DNA of 64,000 nucleotides from Parafannyhessea umbonata (GCF_012844235.1 NZ_JABAGR010000008.1:1-64000); one strand, 5' to 3'. Shown: positions 23,057 through 31,631, counted from the stretch's first letter. A program made the numbers and translations. Notes: generated by a model from the letters alone, not told the origin.

Positions 23057-23703
23057 GTCATGGGCTCGTGGGGCGTCTCGGTCGCCGCAGTCATCGCGCT
23101 TCTCGCCGCCCGCGCGGCCGCGACCGCGTTTCAGGCGCCCGCGATGCAGGCCATGGTCCCACAGATCGTTCCGGAGGAGTCGCTCGTGGAGGCCGGCGGC
23201 ATGTCGCAGGCCATCAGCAGCGCCTCGTACGTCCTGGGACCCGTGGTCGGCGGCGCGCAAAGGGGGAGCGCCCAAGGCTCCATCCCGTCCGCGAGCTGCG
23301 CGACGGCCTCGCGGTCGCGAAGGCGAACTTCGCAAACGAGGTGCGCGCGTCGTTTAAGGCGACGGTGGCACTGGGCGCCACCTGCCTCGCCTGCGGCCTG
23401 CTGCCCAAGAGCTTCGGCGGTTGGGTGGCGTTTGCGGTGCTCTGCGGCGCGATGGGGGCAACGGCCACCTGCTACGACGTGCCCATCGTGGCGTACATGC
23501 AGAAGAGCATCGCTCCCCAGAAGCTCGGCCGGGCGTTCTCGGCGTTCCAGATCGTATCGATGGTGTCGACTCCCGTCGGCCTTGCGGTGGCGTCGCCCGT
23601 GGCGGAGGCGCTTGGCGTGAGCGCATGGTTTGGCATCAGCGGCGTCGCCATCGTCCTTCTCGGCGCGGTGATGCTGGTGCTTGAGGGCAAGGCGCGCAGG
23701 TAG
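23057..23703 (+). pseudogene. MFS transporter, decayed
   Basis: Two pieces of one major-facilitator protein are found in different frames. The first (frame 2, about 23060-23260) reads VAAVIALLAARAAATAFQAP and SLVEAGGMSQAISSASYVLG. The second (frame 1, about 23300-23700) reads FANEVRASFKATVALGATCL and QKLGRAFSAFQIVSMVSTPV, ending LVLEGKARR-stop. These match the middle and C-terminal parts of macrolide/siderophore-exporter-like MFS proteins (DHA3 group). The N-terminal helices and at least one internal block are missing, so it is non-functional. Confidence 0.75.
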
Positions 23704-23742
23704 GCGAGAAGGACGCGCCCCCGTCCTCGCGTCCCTCTCGCC
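23703..23742. terminator. Terminator hairpin built from two inverted GGCGAGA words
   Basis: GGCGAGAAGGACGCG (23703-23717) faces CGCGTCCCTCTCGCC (23728-23742), pairing at 14 of 15 positions, in the gap between the convergent MFS remnant and nrdB. The left arm is a copy of the dispersed word. Confidence 0.6.
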
Positions 23743-23754
23743 CGTCCCCCTGCC

Positions 23755-24813
23755 TTACAGGTCGTCCACCAGCGCGGTCGACTTTGCGTACGCGGTCGAG
23801 CGCGCCTCGAAGAAGTCCGTCTTCACCATGTTGGCGTCGCTGTACTGCGAGACCCACGCCATGTCTGGCGGCTCCTGCGCGTGCTCCGGCCACAGCGTGC
23901 CGAAGCCCAGGGAGCTCCAGCGCAGGTTTCCCAGGTAGTGGATGTAGTCGCTCACCTGCCGGCTCGTGAGGCCGGCGATGTCGTCGCCTATCACGTACGT
24001 TCCCCAGGCCACCTCCTGGCGCACCCCCTCCACGAGCATCTGCCGCAGGTCCTCGATGGCCTCGGGCGTAAACAGCCCCGGCTCCTCCTTCTGCAGCTCC
24101 AGGATCATGTTGCGGAACAGCCACAGGTGGGTGTTCTCGTCGCGGTTGATGTAGCGGATCTCCTGCGCGCTGCCGGGCATCTTGCCGTTGCGCGCGAGGT
24201 TATAGAAGAACATGAAGCCAGAGTAGAAGTACACGCCCTCCAGGATGAAGTTCGCCATCATCACGCGAAGCAGCGCGGGCGCGTCGCGCCGCTCCTGGAA
24301 CTCGTTGTAGAGGTTGCCGATGAACGTGTTTCTCGCCAGGAGGCGCTCGTCGGTGCGCCACTGGTACAGGATGTCGTTGCGCTGCTCCGGGCTGCAGATG
24401 GTGTCCAGCATGTACGAGTAGCTCTGCGAGTGCACGCATTCCTGGAACGTCTGGATGTGCAGGCACAGGTTCACCTCGTTCGCGGTGATGAACTCGCCCA
24501 CGTTGGGGAGGTTCGCCGTCTGCAGCGAGTCCAGAAACACCAGAAACGAGAGGATCTTGTCGTACGCGGTACGCTCCGCGGGCGTGAGGTTGGGGTAGTC
24601 CTTCGCGTCCTGGGATAGGTTGATCTCCTCCGGGATCCAGAAGTTGTTCATGGCCTGGCGGTACCAGTCCGTGGTCCACGCGTACCTCACGTTGTTGAAG
24701 TCGTTCAGGTTGGTGGTGTTGCCGCCTATGAGGCGCCGCCGGCGCACGTCCGTGTCGCCGTTGGGGTTGAAGAGCGCCTTGGGCGAGAGGGGCGTGGCGT
24801 TCGTGTGCTGCAT
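23755..24813 (-). CDS. nrdB: Ribonucleotide reductase, small (beta) subunit
   Basis: A 352-residue class I RNR beta chain, which houses the di-iron/tyrosyl radical cofactor used by NrdA to reduce ribonucleotides. Carboxylate/His ligands occur in order: LVFLDSLQ (D), QECVHSQSYSYML (E, H and the radical-position Tyr in SYS) and later FILEGVYFYSGF and RDENTHLWLF (E, H). Length fits. It lies 79 bases downstream of nrdA on the same strand with an intervening stem-loop. Because class I RNR needs oxygen, it implies tolerance of or exposure to air. Confidence 0.93.
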   Translation of the reverse strand: MQHTNATPLSPKALFNPNGDTDVRRRRLIGGNTTNLNDFNNVRYAWTTDWYRQAMNNFWIPEEINLSQDAKDYPNLTPAERTAYDKILSFLVFLDSLQTANLPNVGEFITANEVNLCLHIQTFQECVHSQSYSYMLDTICSPEQRNDILYQWRTDERLLARNTFIGNLYNEFQERRDAPALLRVMMANFILEGVYFYSGFMFFYNLARNGKMPGSAQEIRYINRDENTHLWLFRNMILELQKEEPGLFTPEAIEDLRQMLVEGVRQEVAWGTYVIGDDIAGLTSRQVSDYIHYLGNLRWSSLGFGTLWPEHAQEPPDMAWVSQYSDANMVKTDFFEARSTAYAKSTALVDDL

Positions 24814-24858
24814 GGTCTTCCCTTCGTGTGTGTGGTTGTGCCTGTCGTCGCGCCGCGT

Positions 24859-24880
24859 GCCGGCAGGCGGGTCTGCCGGC
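24859..24880 (-). other. Stem-loop between nrdA and nrdB
   Basis: GCCGGCAG and CTGCCGGC pair around a six-base loop in the 79-base intercistronic gap. There is no U run, so it is more likely a stability or partial-termination element than a full terminator. Confidence 0.45.
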
Positions 24881-24892
24881 CGTGGTGGCCCG

Positions 24893-27538
24893 CTAGCTGG
24901 AGCAGCTCTCGCACTCGTCCACCTCGAGCGACTTGCTGCGGACGTAGTAGACGGTCTTCACGCCGTCGCGCCACGCCTCGAGGTAGAGGCCCAGCACCTG
25001 GCGCATGGTGTACTCGTTCGTGATGTAGAGGTTCACGGACTGGGCCTGGTCGATGTGGCGCTGGCGCACGCCGGCCGCGCGCATGCTCCACGTCTGGTCG
25101 ATGTAGTGGGCGGGCTTGTAGTACCACCACGTCCTGGGCGAGAGCTCCGGCGCGACGCGCGGGAGCATGGCGCCCTTCTTCTCCTCCAGGAAGAACTTGC
25201 GCATCACGGGGTCGAGGCCGGCCGTGGTGCCCGCGATGATCGAGGTGGAGCTCGTAGGAGCTATGGCGATGAGGTAGGCGTTGCGCAGGCCGTGCCTGGC
25301 CACGCGCGCGGCGAGCTCGCGCCACGCCGGGGACGTGTAGCCGCGCTTGGCGAAGTAGGCGCCCGTCTGCCAGTCCGAGCCCTCGAACTTCTCGTATGCG
25401 CCTCGCTCGCGCGCAAGGTCGCACGACGCCTCGATGGCGTGGCGGTTTATGCGCTCGAACACGTCGTCCGCGAAGTCGAGGTGCGCCTGCGTCTCCCAGC
25501 CGATGCCGCGCCTCGCGAGCATGTGGTGGTAGCCGGAGACGCCGAGCCCGATGGAGCGGTAGCGGCGGTTCGTGACCTTCGCGTACGGCAGCGCATAGAA
25601 GTTGAGGTCTATCACGTTGTCCAGCGCGCGCACGGCCGTGCGCACGGTCTGCGCCAGGTACGCGTCGTCCTCCACCGGCAGCCGCCCGAGCGACAGGCTC
25701 GCGAGGTTGCACACCACGAAGTCGCCGGGGCGCGTGGTGGTGACGACCACGGTGTCGCCGCCTTCCGTCACGACCTCCTGGCTCACGCCCTGGATCTCGC
25801 TCGTGTTCTGGGCGATCTCGGTGCAGAGGTTCGAGCAGTAGATCATGCCGGCGTGCGGGTTGGGGTTCGCGCGGTTCACGGCGTCGCGCATGAACGCGAA
25901 CGGCGTGCCGGTCTCCACGGCGCTGCGCAGCACCAGGCGGACTACGTCCTTCACCGTGACGGTGCGCTTGGGTATGCGCGGGTCGGCCACGCACTCCAGG
26001 TAGCGGCGCTCCCACTCCTCGCCATAGTAGTCCTCAAGCGCGTATCCGCGCGCCACCAGGATGTCGTGCGGGCACATGAGGTGCCATGGCTGGTTAAGGT
26101 CCTCCTGCGCCATACGCCAGAACAGGTCCGGGTAGCACACCGCGGGGAACACGTCGTGCGCCTTCATGCGGTCGTCGCCGTTGTTGGTGCGCAGCTGCAG
26201 GAACTCGGGCAGGTCGCGGTGCCACGCGTCCAGGTACACCGCGACGGCGCCCGCGCGCACGCCCAGCTGGTCCACGGCGACGGCCGTGTCGTTTATCACG
26301 CGTATCCAGCGCACGACGCCGCCGGCCGCGCCCCTAAAGCCGCGGATGCTGCCGCCCTTGGCACGCACCTTCCCCAGGTACATGCCCATGCCGCCGCCGT
26401 ACTTGGACACCTGGGCAAAGTTGTCCACGCTGCGGTAGATGCCCTCCAGGCTGTCGGGAACGGTGTCGATGAAGCAGCTGGACAGCTGGTGGTGGGGCTT
26501 GCGCGCGTTCGAGAGGGTCGGCGTGGCCATGGTGACCTCAAGCCGGCTCAGCATGTCGTAGAAGCGCCTGACCCACCCCATGCGGGCGCCCGCCTCCTCG
26601 CGAAGCGCCAGGTGCAGCGCGATGCCCATGAACATCTCCTGCGGGGACTCCAGCGGCACGTGGTCGTGGCTGGATACCACGTAGCGCTTCAGCAGCAGGT
26701 CGAGGCCGGGGTAGTCCAGAAGGTCGTCGCGGCCGGCGTCGATCCACGTGGCCGCGAGCTCTATCTCGTCGCGCGTGTAGCCCTCAAGTACGTACGACCC
26801 GTACAGCCCCTGGTCCGTGAGGTAGCGGAGCTTGCCATAGAGGCCGTCGATGCCGCGGGCGCGCTCCTGCCGGCGAAGGCGCCACGCCGCCACAAGCGCC
26901 AGCAGCCTGCCCGCTATGCGCGACCACTCAGGCGCCTCGGCGCTCGTGAGCTCCACGGCGGCCCGCACCAGGGCGTCCGCCCGCTCGTCCGCCCCCATGG
27001 ACGGCTTCGCGAAGCCTGAGAACTTCGCCGCGAGAGCGGAGAGCGGGTAGGTCGCGGGGTCGAACTCCCGCGAGACCCTGTCCAGCACGGCGTCGAGCGC
27101 GCGCGACATTCCCTCGGCCCCGTCGGGCGAGAAGGACGCGCCGCCCTCGCCCGCGGCCGCGTCCCGGGTATAGGGGAACGCGAGCTCGCAGATCGCCCGC
27201 CGTGCGGCCCTGAGCTCGGAGCGGCGGTGGCGGTACAGGATGTACGCCTTCGCGGCGTCGTAGTGGCCCCTCTCCATCAGGGTGCGCTCCACGAGGTCCT
27301 GGATGGACTCGACGTCCTGCGCGTCGTCCGCGCCCAGGCGCGCCTCCACCGCCGCAAGCAGCGCCTCGAGCGCGCCGGCGTCCTCTGCCGTGCCGTCGCC
27401 CACCTCCGCGAGCGCCTTTCGCATGGCGGCGCCGATCTTGCGCCTGTCGTAGGGCTCGACCCTTCCGTCTCGCTTCGTTACCACCGTCGTGTTCCCATCT
27501 GCCAGCGCGCCGTGCCGGCGCGTACACTCGTCAGTCAC
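24893..27538 (-). CDS. nrdA: Ribonucleotide reductase, large (alpha) subunit
   Basis: An 881-residue class I RNR alpha chain. An N-terminal ATP-cone (TKRDGRVEPYDRRKIGAAM, about residues 20-38) gives allosteric control. The catalytic barrel carries the cysteine-bearing FVVCNLASLSLGRL and NPHAGMIYCSNLCTEIAQ (finger loop) and PTSSTSIIAGTTAGLDP motifs. The C-terminal tail ends ECESCSS, the redox pair re-reduced by thioredoxin or a redoxin. The GTG start (VTDECTRRHG) is chosen as the first plausible one; a second GTG 18 codons later, just before the cone, is possible. The start lies 23 bases from a palindrome shared with nox. Confidence 0.92.
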   Translation of the reverse strand: MTDECTRRHGALADGNTTVVTKRDGRVEPYDRRKIGAAMRKALAEVGDGTAEDAGALEALLAAVEARLGADDAQDVESIQDLVERTLMERGHYDAAKAYILYRHRRSELRAARRAICELAFPYTRDAAAGEGGASFSPDGAEGMSRALDAVLDRVSREFDPATYPLSALAAKFSGFAKPSMGADERADALVRAAVELTSAEAPEWSRIAGRLLALVAAWRLRRQERARGIDGLYGKLRYLTDQGLYGSYVLEGYTRDEIELAATWIDAGRDDLLDYPGLDLLLKRYVVSSHDHVPLESPQEMFMGIALHLALREEAGARMGWVRRFYDMLSRLEVTMATPTLSNARKPHHQLSSCFIDTVPDSLEGIYRSVDNFAQVSKYGGGMGMYLGKVRAKGGSIRGFRGAAGGVVRWIRVINDTAVAVDQLGVRAGAVAVYLDAWHRDLPEFLQLRTNNGDDRMKAHDVFPAVCYPDLFWRMAQEDLNQPWHLMCPHDILVARGYALEDYYGEEWERRYLECVADPRIPKRTVTVKDVVRLVLRSAVETGTPFAFMRDAVNRANPNPHAGMIYCSNLCTEIAQNTSEIQGVSQEVVTEGGDTVVVTTTRPGDFVVCNLASLSLGRLPVEDDAYLAQTVRTAVRALDNVIDLNFYALPYAKVTNRRYRSIGLGVSGYHHMLARRGIGWETQAHLDFADDVFERINRHAIEASCDLARERGAYEKFEGSDWQTGAYFAKRGYTSPAWRELAARVARHGLRNAYLIAIAPTSSTSIIAGTTAGLDPVMRKFFLEEKKGAMLPRVAPELSPRTWWYYKPAHYIDQTWSMRAAGVRQRHIDQAQSVNLYITNEYTMRQVLGLYLEAWRDGVKTVYYVRSKSLEVDECESCSS

Positions 27539-27560
27539 ATGGGGCGTCGCCCCGAAACAA

Positions 27561-27582
27561 ATGCTATCAAACAAGTAGCAAT
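27561..27582. promoter_or_regulatory. 22-bp palindrome ATGCTAT-N7-GTAGCAAT upstream of nrdA
   Basis: Same arms as the site before nox (17639-17660) with a different seven-base spacer (CAAACAA). It is not the NrdR box (ACACTATATNTAGT type) and is single rather than paired. The likely role is a common operator for oxygen-related genes. Confidence 0.65.
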
Positions 27583-27706
27583 AAAGGCGGCACAAGTGGT
27601 GGCGTGGAGCCATCTACATACCGCATGTTGTGTTTGTGAGGTGCGCAACGATGCTTGCGAGGGCGTCGGGCGTCATGTAGGCGCGCTGCCGGCGGGCGAG
27701 AAGGGC

Positions 27707-27750
27707 GGGACGCCCCGGCCGGCGCGTTCGCGTCCGGTCCGGGGCGTCCC
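27707..27750 (-). terminator. Terminator hairpin after the acyl-CoA dehydrogenase gene
   Basis: GGGACGCCCCGG (27707-27718) pairs perfectly with CCGGGGCGTCCC (27739-27750). On the minus strand the stem is followed by GCCCTTCTCGCC, the reverse of the dispersed word, rather than a plain U tract. Confidence 0.65.
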
Positions 27751-27793
27751 TCGTCCACGGGATGTCACGGCCTGGGAGGCCGTCTCGCCCACG

Positions 27794-28738
27794 CTACTGC
27801 TTCGGGTACTCGTAGAATCCCTTGCCCGCGTTGAGCCCCAGCTCGCCGCGGTCGATCTTCTCCTTCAGCTTTGCCGCGACCCTCGCCTGGACGGTGCTGG
27901 GGTCCTTGGCGCGCGGGTCCATGATGCCGATGTTGTACGCCGTGGTCAGGCCCACGATGTCCAGGATGCGGAACGGGCCGGCGGGGGCGCCCGTGCCCAG
28001 CGTCCAGGCGCGGTCGATGTCCTCCGGCGTCGCGACGTCGTTGGCCCACAGGGCCTCGGCGGAGCTCAGGAACGGCACGAGCATGGAGTTCAGCAGGTAG
28101 CCCGGCTGCTCCTTGTTCACGCGCAGCGGGATCATGCGGATGGACGCCGCAAACGCGATCGTGGCCTCGAACGCCTCGTCGCCGGTGCCGGCGTGGCGCA
28201 TGACCTCGGCCGTGGGGTGCGACCAGATCTCGTTCGCGAAGTGCAGCGCCAGGAACTTCTCCGGACGGCCGGTGGCCTCGGCAAACTGCGAGGGCAGCAG
28301 GGTGGAGGAGTTCGTGTCGATGATGGTGCGCTCGGGCAGGTGCTTCGCGAGCTCGGTGTAGAACGCCACCTTCTGCTCCACGTTCTCCGCCACGGCCTCG
28401 ATCACCAGGTCCGCGTCGCCAAACGCCTCGTCCCAGTCCGTGGTGAGCCTGATGTTGGCGTATGCCGCCTCAACCTTCGCCTTCGCGTCCTCGCAGCTCT
28501 GCGGGGTCACGTCCTCACGCGGCATGAGGCCGTACGCGTAGGCGGCCGGGCTCTCCTTCATGGCGTCGAGCGTCTTGAGGTACGTGGCGTGCAGGTAGTC
28601 GAGCTTCGGCTGGCAGCGTCCGATGGAGGCCTCCGTGCGCAGCCAGATGGTGACGTCGTATCCGCTGTACGCGCTCTGGAACGCGATCTGGCTCCCCAGC
28701 ACGCCGCCGCCGGCGACGGTTACCTTCTTGATGTCCAT
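27794..28738 (-). CDS. 3-hydroxyacyl-CoA dehydrogenase (3-hydroxybutyryl-CoA dehydrogenase-like)
   Basis: A 314-residue NAD(P)-dependent dehydrogenase. The N-terminal Rossmann motif VTVAGGGVLGSQIAFQSA (about residues 6-23) is followed by the family pattern DADLVIEAVAEN and the TNSSTLLPSQFAE, ALHFANEIW and NKEQPGYLLNSML segments of the 3HCDH domain. It interconverts acetoacetyl-CoA-type and 3-hydroxyacyl-CoA substrates. An insert of about 25 residues relative to Hbd lies after the dinucleotide fold (LDAMKESPAAYAYG). ATG (MDIKKVTV) is preceded by AGAAAGGAAA. Other butyrate-pathway genes are absent here. Confidence 0.88.
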   Translation of the reverse strand: MDIKKVTVAGGGVLGSQIAFQSAYSGYDVTIWLRTEASIGRCQPKLDYLHATYLKTLDAMKESPAAYAYGLMPREDVTPQSCEDAKAKVEAAYANIRLTTDWDEAFGDADLVIEAVAENVEQKVAFYTELAKHLPERTIIDTNSSTLLPSQFAEATGRPEKFLALHFANEIWSHPTAEVMRHAGTGDEAFEATIAFAASIRMIPLRVNKEQPGYLLNSMLVPFLSSAEALWANDVATPEDIDRAWTLGTGAPAGPFRILDIVGLTTAYNIGIMDPRAKDPSTVQARVAAKLKEKIDRGELGLNAGKGFYEYPKQ

Positions 28739-29339
28739 GCGGTTTCCTTTCTGCGGCATGGCCGCTCTGACAGCAATGTTCCTCTCTTACCCAGCGGCCC
28801 ACCGAGCGTTCCCAAACCGGTCGGAATCGTCGGTGGACGGTTGTTTGCGCAGGTAGTTGCGGTGCGCAAAATGCGATGACGCCCGTGTCAAATGCAAGGC
28901 CGCAAAGGCTTCGGCCCGCCATCGCGCGCACCGAACGCCCGCGATCGAAAATGCCGAACGCACCCAAGGTTGACCGGCGCCGCGGGAGGCGGTATAACGG
29001 GTGTCAACAAATTCCTAGTTAGCAAGTAGGTATTAGGCTACGGGGGTTTGCGGGACATCGCCCCGAAAGGGTTCACGAGGGACCACGGCCAGGGCCGCGG
29101 CCGGCGCGTGAGCACGGCGACGAATCACTCTCCTCTCCCGTCGCCGGTGCCCTCCCAGCGCGCGTGCCGGGCGCAGGTCGTGGGTCCCGGACGACAGGCG
29201 GCGCGGGTGCACGGCAGGCGACCGGGCACCCGCGCCTGCCATGTCTCGCGCGGACGCCGTGCGCGCCGCCTTGCGCCGCCCGCGCCCCGCCCCGAACGGC
29301 TAGACTGGACAGTCCGTTACGGAAGGCGAGGGGAGTGCG
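28739..29339. other. 601-base intergenic region with an orphan promoter
   Basis: Between the dehydrogenase (minus) and the MFS gene (plus). It contains a textbook promoter (28970-28998) followed by about 340 bases with no protein-like open frame, then a second possible -10 (TAGACT, near 29301) with a small palindrome ACTGGACAGT just before the MFS start. The left part should hold the dehydrogenase promoter; none is obvious. Confidence 0.45.
28970..28998 (+). promoter_or_regulatory. Strong sigma-70-type promoter without an adjacent gene
   Basis: TTGACC (28970-28975), a 17-base spacer and TATAAC (28993-28998). The predicted transcript starts near 29005 and would run through CCTAGTTAGCAAGTAGG-like direct elements towards the MFS gene. 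It either gives a long leader or an unannotated small RNA. Confidence 0.65.
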
Positions 29340-30590
29340 ATGGCGGCATCTGGCAGGAGCGGCGCCCGTGGAGGGGCGGCGGGCGCCGCGGGCGAGAAGG
29401 ATGGGCGGATCCAGCCCAGGCAGTGGCTGGCGCTCGCGGGGCTCGCGGTCGCGGCGTTCGTGTTCAACACGTCGGAGTTCGTCCCGATCGGGCTGCTCAC
29501 GGACATCGGCGCGTCCTTCTCGCTTGCGGAGGAGGGCGCCGCGCACATGATCTCGGTGTACGCGTGGGGCGTCATGCTCATGTCGCTGCCGCTCATGGTG
29601 CTCGCGTCCCGCGTGGGGTTCAGGCGGCTCATGCTGGGGTTGCTCGCGGTGTTCGCTGCCGGGCAGTTCCTGTGCGCCGCCGCGCCCACGTTCTGGCTGC
29701 TGGTGGCGGCGCGCCTGGTGGTGGCCGCCGCGCACAGCGTGTTCTGGGCCGTGGTGATGGTGGTGGCCGCGCGCGTGGTGGACCCGCGCGCGTCGTCCGC
29801 GGCCATTGGCCTCGTGGCCACGGGCAGCTCCGTCGCGCAGATCGTGGGCATGCCGCTGGGGCGCGCCATCGGCCTCGCGCTGGGCTGGCGCATGACGTTT
29901 GCCGCCATGGGCGCGGCGGCGGTCGCCACGCTCGCATACCTTGCGCTCGTCTTTCCGTCCATGGGGCCGGGGGAGCGCTTTCGCGTGGGTCAGCTGCCGG
30001 GGCTCCTTCGCAACGGGTCTCTCGTGGCGCTGTACGTGGTGACGGTCTTCCTGGCGGCCGGTCAGTTCGCGGCGTACAGCTACGTGGAGCCGTTCCTGCT
30101 GCGCGTGGCGGGGCTCCCCGCGCGCGGCGTCACGCTGGCGCTCTCTGCGTTTGGCTGCGCGGGCCTGCTGGGAAGCGTGCTCTTCTCGCGCCTGTACGAC
30201 GGCAACCGACGCGTCTTCCTGGCGGCGAGCCTTCTGGGCGAGTCCGCCGTGCTGTTCTTGCTGCTGCCTGCTGCCGCGTCGCCGGCGAGCATGGTCGCGG
30301 CGCTCGTGGCGTGGGGCGCGTGCCAGATGGGCTACGGCATCGCGTTCCAGGCGGTGCTCATAGACTTCGCGCGCCCGGAGGAGGCCACGGTGGCCATGGC
30401 CATATACTCCGGCCTGTACAACCTGGGCATAGGGGGCGGCACCGCGCTCGGCGGCGTTGCCGTGGCGCGGCTGGGCGTCGCGTCCGTGGGCGTGGTGGGA
30501 GGTGCGCTTGCGGCCGCGGGCACCGCCGTGGCGCTTGCGCTCCTGCTGCCGCGCATGCGGTGCGGCAGGGGCGGGGCCGGCCCGCGCTGA
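29340..30590 (+). CDS. MFS transporter, sugar-efflux/AraJ-like (DHA1)
   Basis: A 416-residue, 12-helix major-facilitator protein. FNTSEFVPIGLLTDI in helix 1 is the signature of the SotB/AraJ/YdhP sugar-efflux group. The loop 2-3 motif (ASRVGFRRLML) and the helix 4-5 LVATGSSVAQIVGMPLGR are typical of DHA1 drug/sugar exporters. The ~25-residue N-terminal tail is Gly/Ala-rich and holds an exact copy of the dispersed word, read GEKD. AGGGGAG precedes the ATG. Substrate not predictable. Confidence 0.88.
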   Translation: MAASGRSGARGGAAGAAGEKDGRIQPRQWLALAGLAVAAFVFNTSEFVPIGLLTDIGASFSLAEEGAAHMISVYAWGVMLMSLPLMVLASRVGFRRLMLGLLAVFAAGQFLCAAAPTFWLLVAARLVVAAAHSVFWAVVMVVAARVVDPRASSAAIGLVATGSSVAQIVGMPLGRAIGLALGWRMTFAAMGAAAVATLAYLALVFPSMGPGERFRVGQLPGLLRNGSLVALYVVTVFLAAGQFAAYSYVEPFLLRVAGLPARGVTLALSAFGCAGLLGSVLFSRLYDGNRRVFLAASLLGESAVLFLLLPAAASPASMVAALVAWGACQMGYGIAFQAVLIDFARPEEATVAMAIYSGLYNLGIGGGTALGGVAVARLGVASVGVVGGALAAAGTAVALALLLPRMRCGRGGAGPR

Positions 30591-30672
30591 CGCCTGTGCC
30601 GTCGCGCCCACCGCGGCGCGGGTCGCTTGCCGCCGGCCGCCGGCGCGGTCTGGCACCTGCCTTCCGCCGCGT

Positions 30673-31068
30673 TTACAGGTTCTTCTCGCCCCAGTCCCTC
30701 AGCTGCATCAGTATGGGCACCAGCTCGCGCGCCTGCGGCGTCAGGCTGTACTCCACGCGGACCGGCATCTCGGCGTACTGCGTGCGCAGCACCAGGCCGT
30801 CGGCCTCCAGCTCCCTGAGCGAGGCCGCCAGCATGGTGTTGGTGATGCCAAACACCAGGCGGCGCAGCTCGCCGTAGCGCAGCTCGTCCGCCTGCGACAG
30901 CGCCACGATCAGCAGGATCTTCCACTTGCCTCCCACCGCGTCCAGCACGCGCCGCAGCGCGCAGCCGGACCCGGTGACGCTGGGGTCCGCGCTCGCCAGG
31001 CAGGGCGACGGATTCTTCACATGTGCCGCCGTTGTCGTGCGGGCGGCATTCTTGCTGGTGGCTGCCAT
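30673..31068 (-). CDS. HxlR family redox-type transcriptional regulator
   Basis: A 131-residue winged-helix regulator. The HxlR core is clear: CALRRVLDAVGGKWKILLIV, LRYGELRRLVFGITNTMLAASLRELEADGLV and the wing VEYSLTPQARELVPIL. The Cys immediately before the first helix (GSGCAL) is at the position of the sensing Cys of YodB/HypR-type members; another Cys lies in the short N-terminal tail. It is divergent from thioredoxin with a palindrome between, suggesting thiol-stress control of trxA. GGAAAG precedes the ATG. Confidence 0.88.
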   Translation of the reverse strand: MAATSKNAARTTTAAHVKNPSPCLASADPSVTGSGCALRRVLDAVGGKWKILLIVALSQADELRYGELRRLVFGITNTMLAASLRELEADGLVLRTQYAEMPVRVEYSLTPQARELVPILMQLRDWGEKNL

Positions 31069-31123
31069 GGTCAGTCTTTCCTTACCACGTATATCCAAAC
31101 TGCGTACTTGCTCAGGAAAATAT

Positions 31124-31138
31124 ACCACGTACAGTGGT
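31124..31138. promoter_or_regulatory. Palindromic operator ACCAC-N5-GTGGT between HxlR and trxA
   Basis: ACCACGTACAGTGGT is symmetric in its five-base arms. A related half-site, ACCACGTA, lies at 31084. Location 44 bases before trxA and 56 before the regulator start suits control of both. Confidence 0.55.
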
Positions 31139-31181
31139 GTCAACGACCAAGGCGCAAGGCGCCAACAAGAGAGGAGCGACC

Positions 31182-31499
31182 ATGGAGTACAGGTTCACGA
31201 AGGAGAACTTCGAGTCAGAGGTGCTTGGGAGCGACGTCCCCGTGCTGGTGGACTTCTATGCGGACTGGTGCGGGCCCTGCCGCGCGATGATGCCGGTGGT
31301 GGAGCAGCTCGCGGAAGAGTATGACGGCCGCCTCAAGGTGGGCAAGGTCAACTCCGACGAGCAGCCGGAGCTTGCGTCTGCCTTTGGCGTGATGAGCATC
31401 CCCAGCTTCTTCATCATCAAGGACGGCAAGGTCGTCGACCGGCTGGTGGGTGGCATGCCGAAGGAGATGCTCGCCCAGCACGTCGACGCCCAGCTGTAG
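31182..31499 (+). CDS. trxA: Thioredoxin
   Basis: A 105-residue thioredoxin with the canonical active site WCGPC (C30, C33), upstream VLVDFYAD, the cis-proline loop SIPSFFIIKDGKVVDR and a C-terminal amphipathic helix. It reduces protein disulfides and probably the RNR C-terminal pair. GAGAGGAGCGACC precedes the ATG. Divergent HxlR regulator and shared palindrome imply redox regulation. A terminator lies about 100 bases downstream. No thioredoxin reductase gene is adjacent. Confidence 0.95.
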   Translation: MEYRFTKENFESEVLGSDVPVLVDFYADWCGPCRAMMPVVEQLAEEYDGRLKVGKVNSDEQPELASAFGVMSIPSFFIIKDGKVVDRLVGGMPKEMLAQHVDAQL

Positions 31500-31598
31500 C
31501 GCCGGCCAAGCGGCGCCTCGCACGTGGGTGCGCCGGCGGTGGCGCCTGCCTCCAGACAGTCTACATCCCCGCGGCGCACTCGCGCGCGGCACGCGAAA

Positions 31599-31631
31599 GG
31601 CCCCGCCGGAACGTCCGACGGGGTCTTGTCC
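31599..31631. terminator. Terminator after trxA
   Basis: GGCCCCGCCGGA pairs with TCCGACGGGGTC (one G-T pair and one mismatch) around ACG, followed by TTGTCC. It lies between convergent trxA and the DUF4179 gene and may serve both. Confidence 0.65.

Noticed and set aside
27561-27582. NrdR box before nrdA
   Set aside because: The palindrome TGCTA-N9-TAGCA does not match the NrdR consensus and is single rather than a spaced pair.
27484-27613. nrdA start at an ATG 25 codons upstream of the chosen GTG
   Set aside because: That extension would run through the palindrome shared with nox and has no family similarity; the GTG starts nearer the ATP-cone are preferred.
31124-31143. Sigma-70 promoter for HxlR using TTGACA at 31143
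   Set aside because: The nearest TATATT lies only 13 bases away, too short a spacer; no promoter was called.
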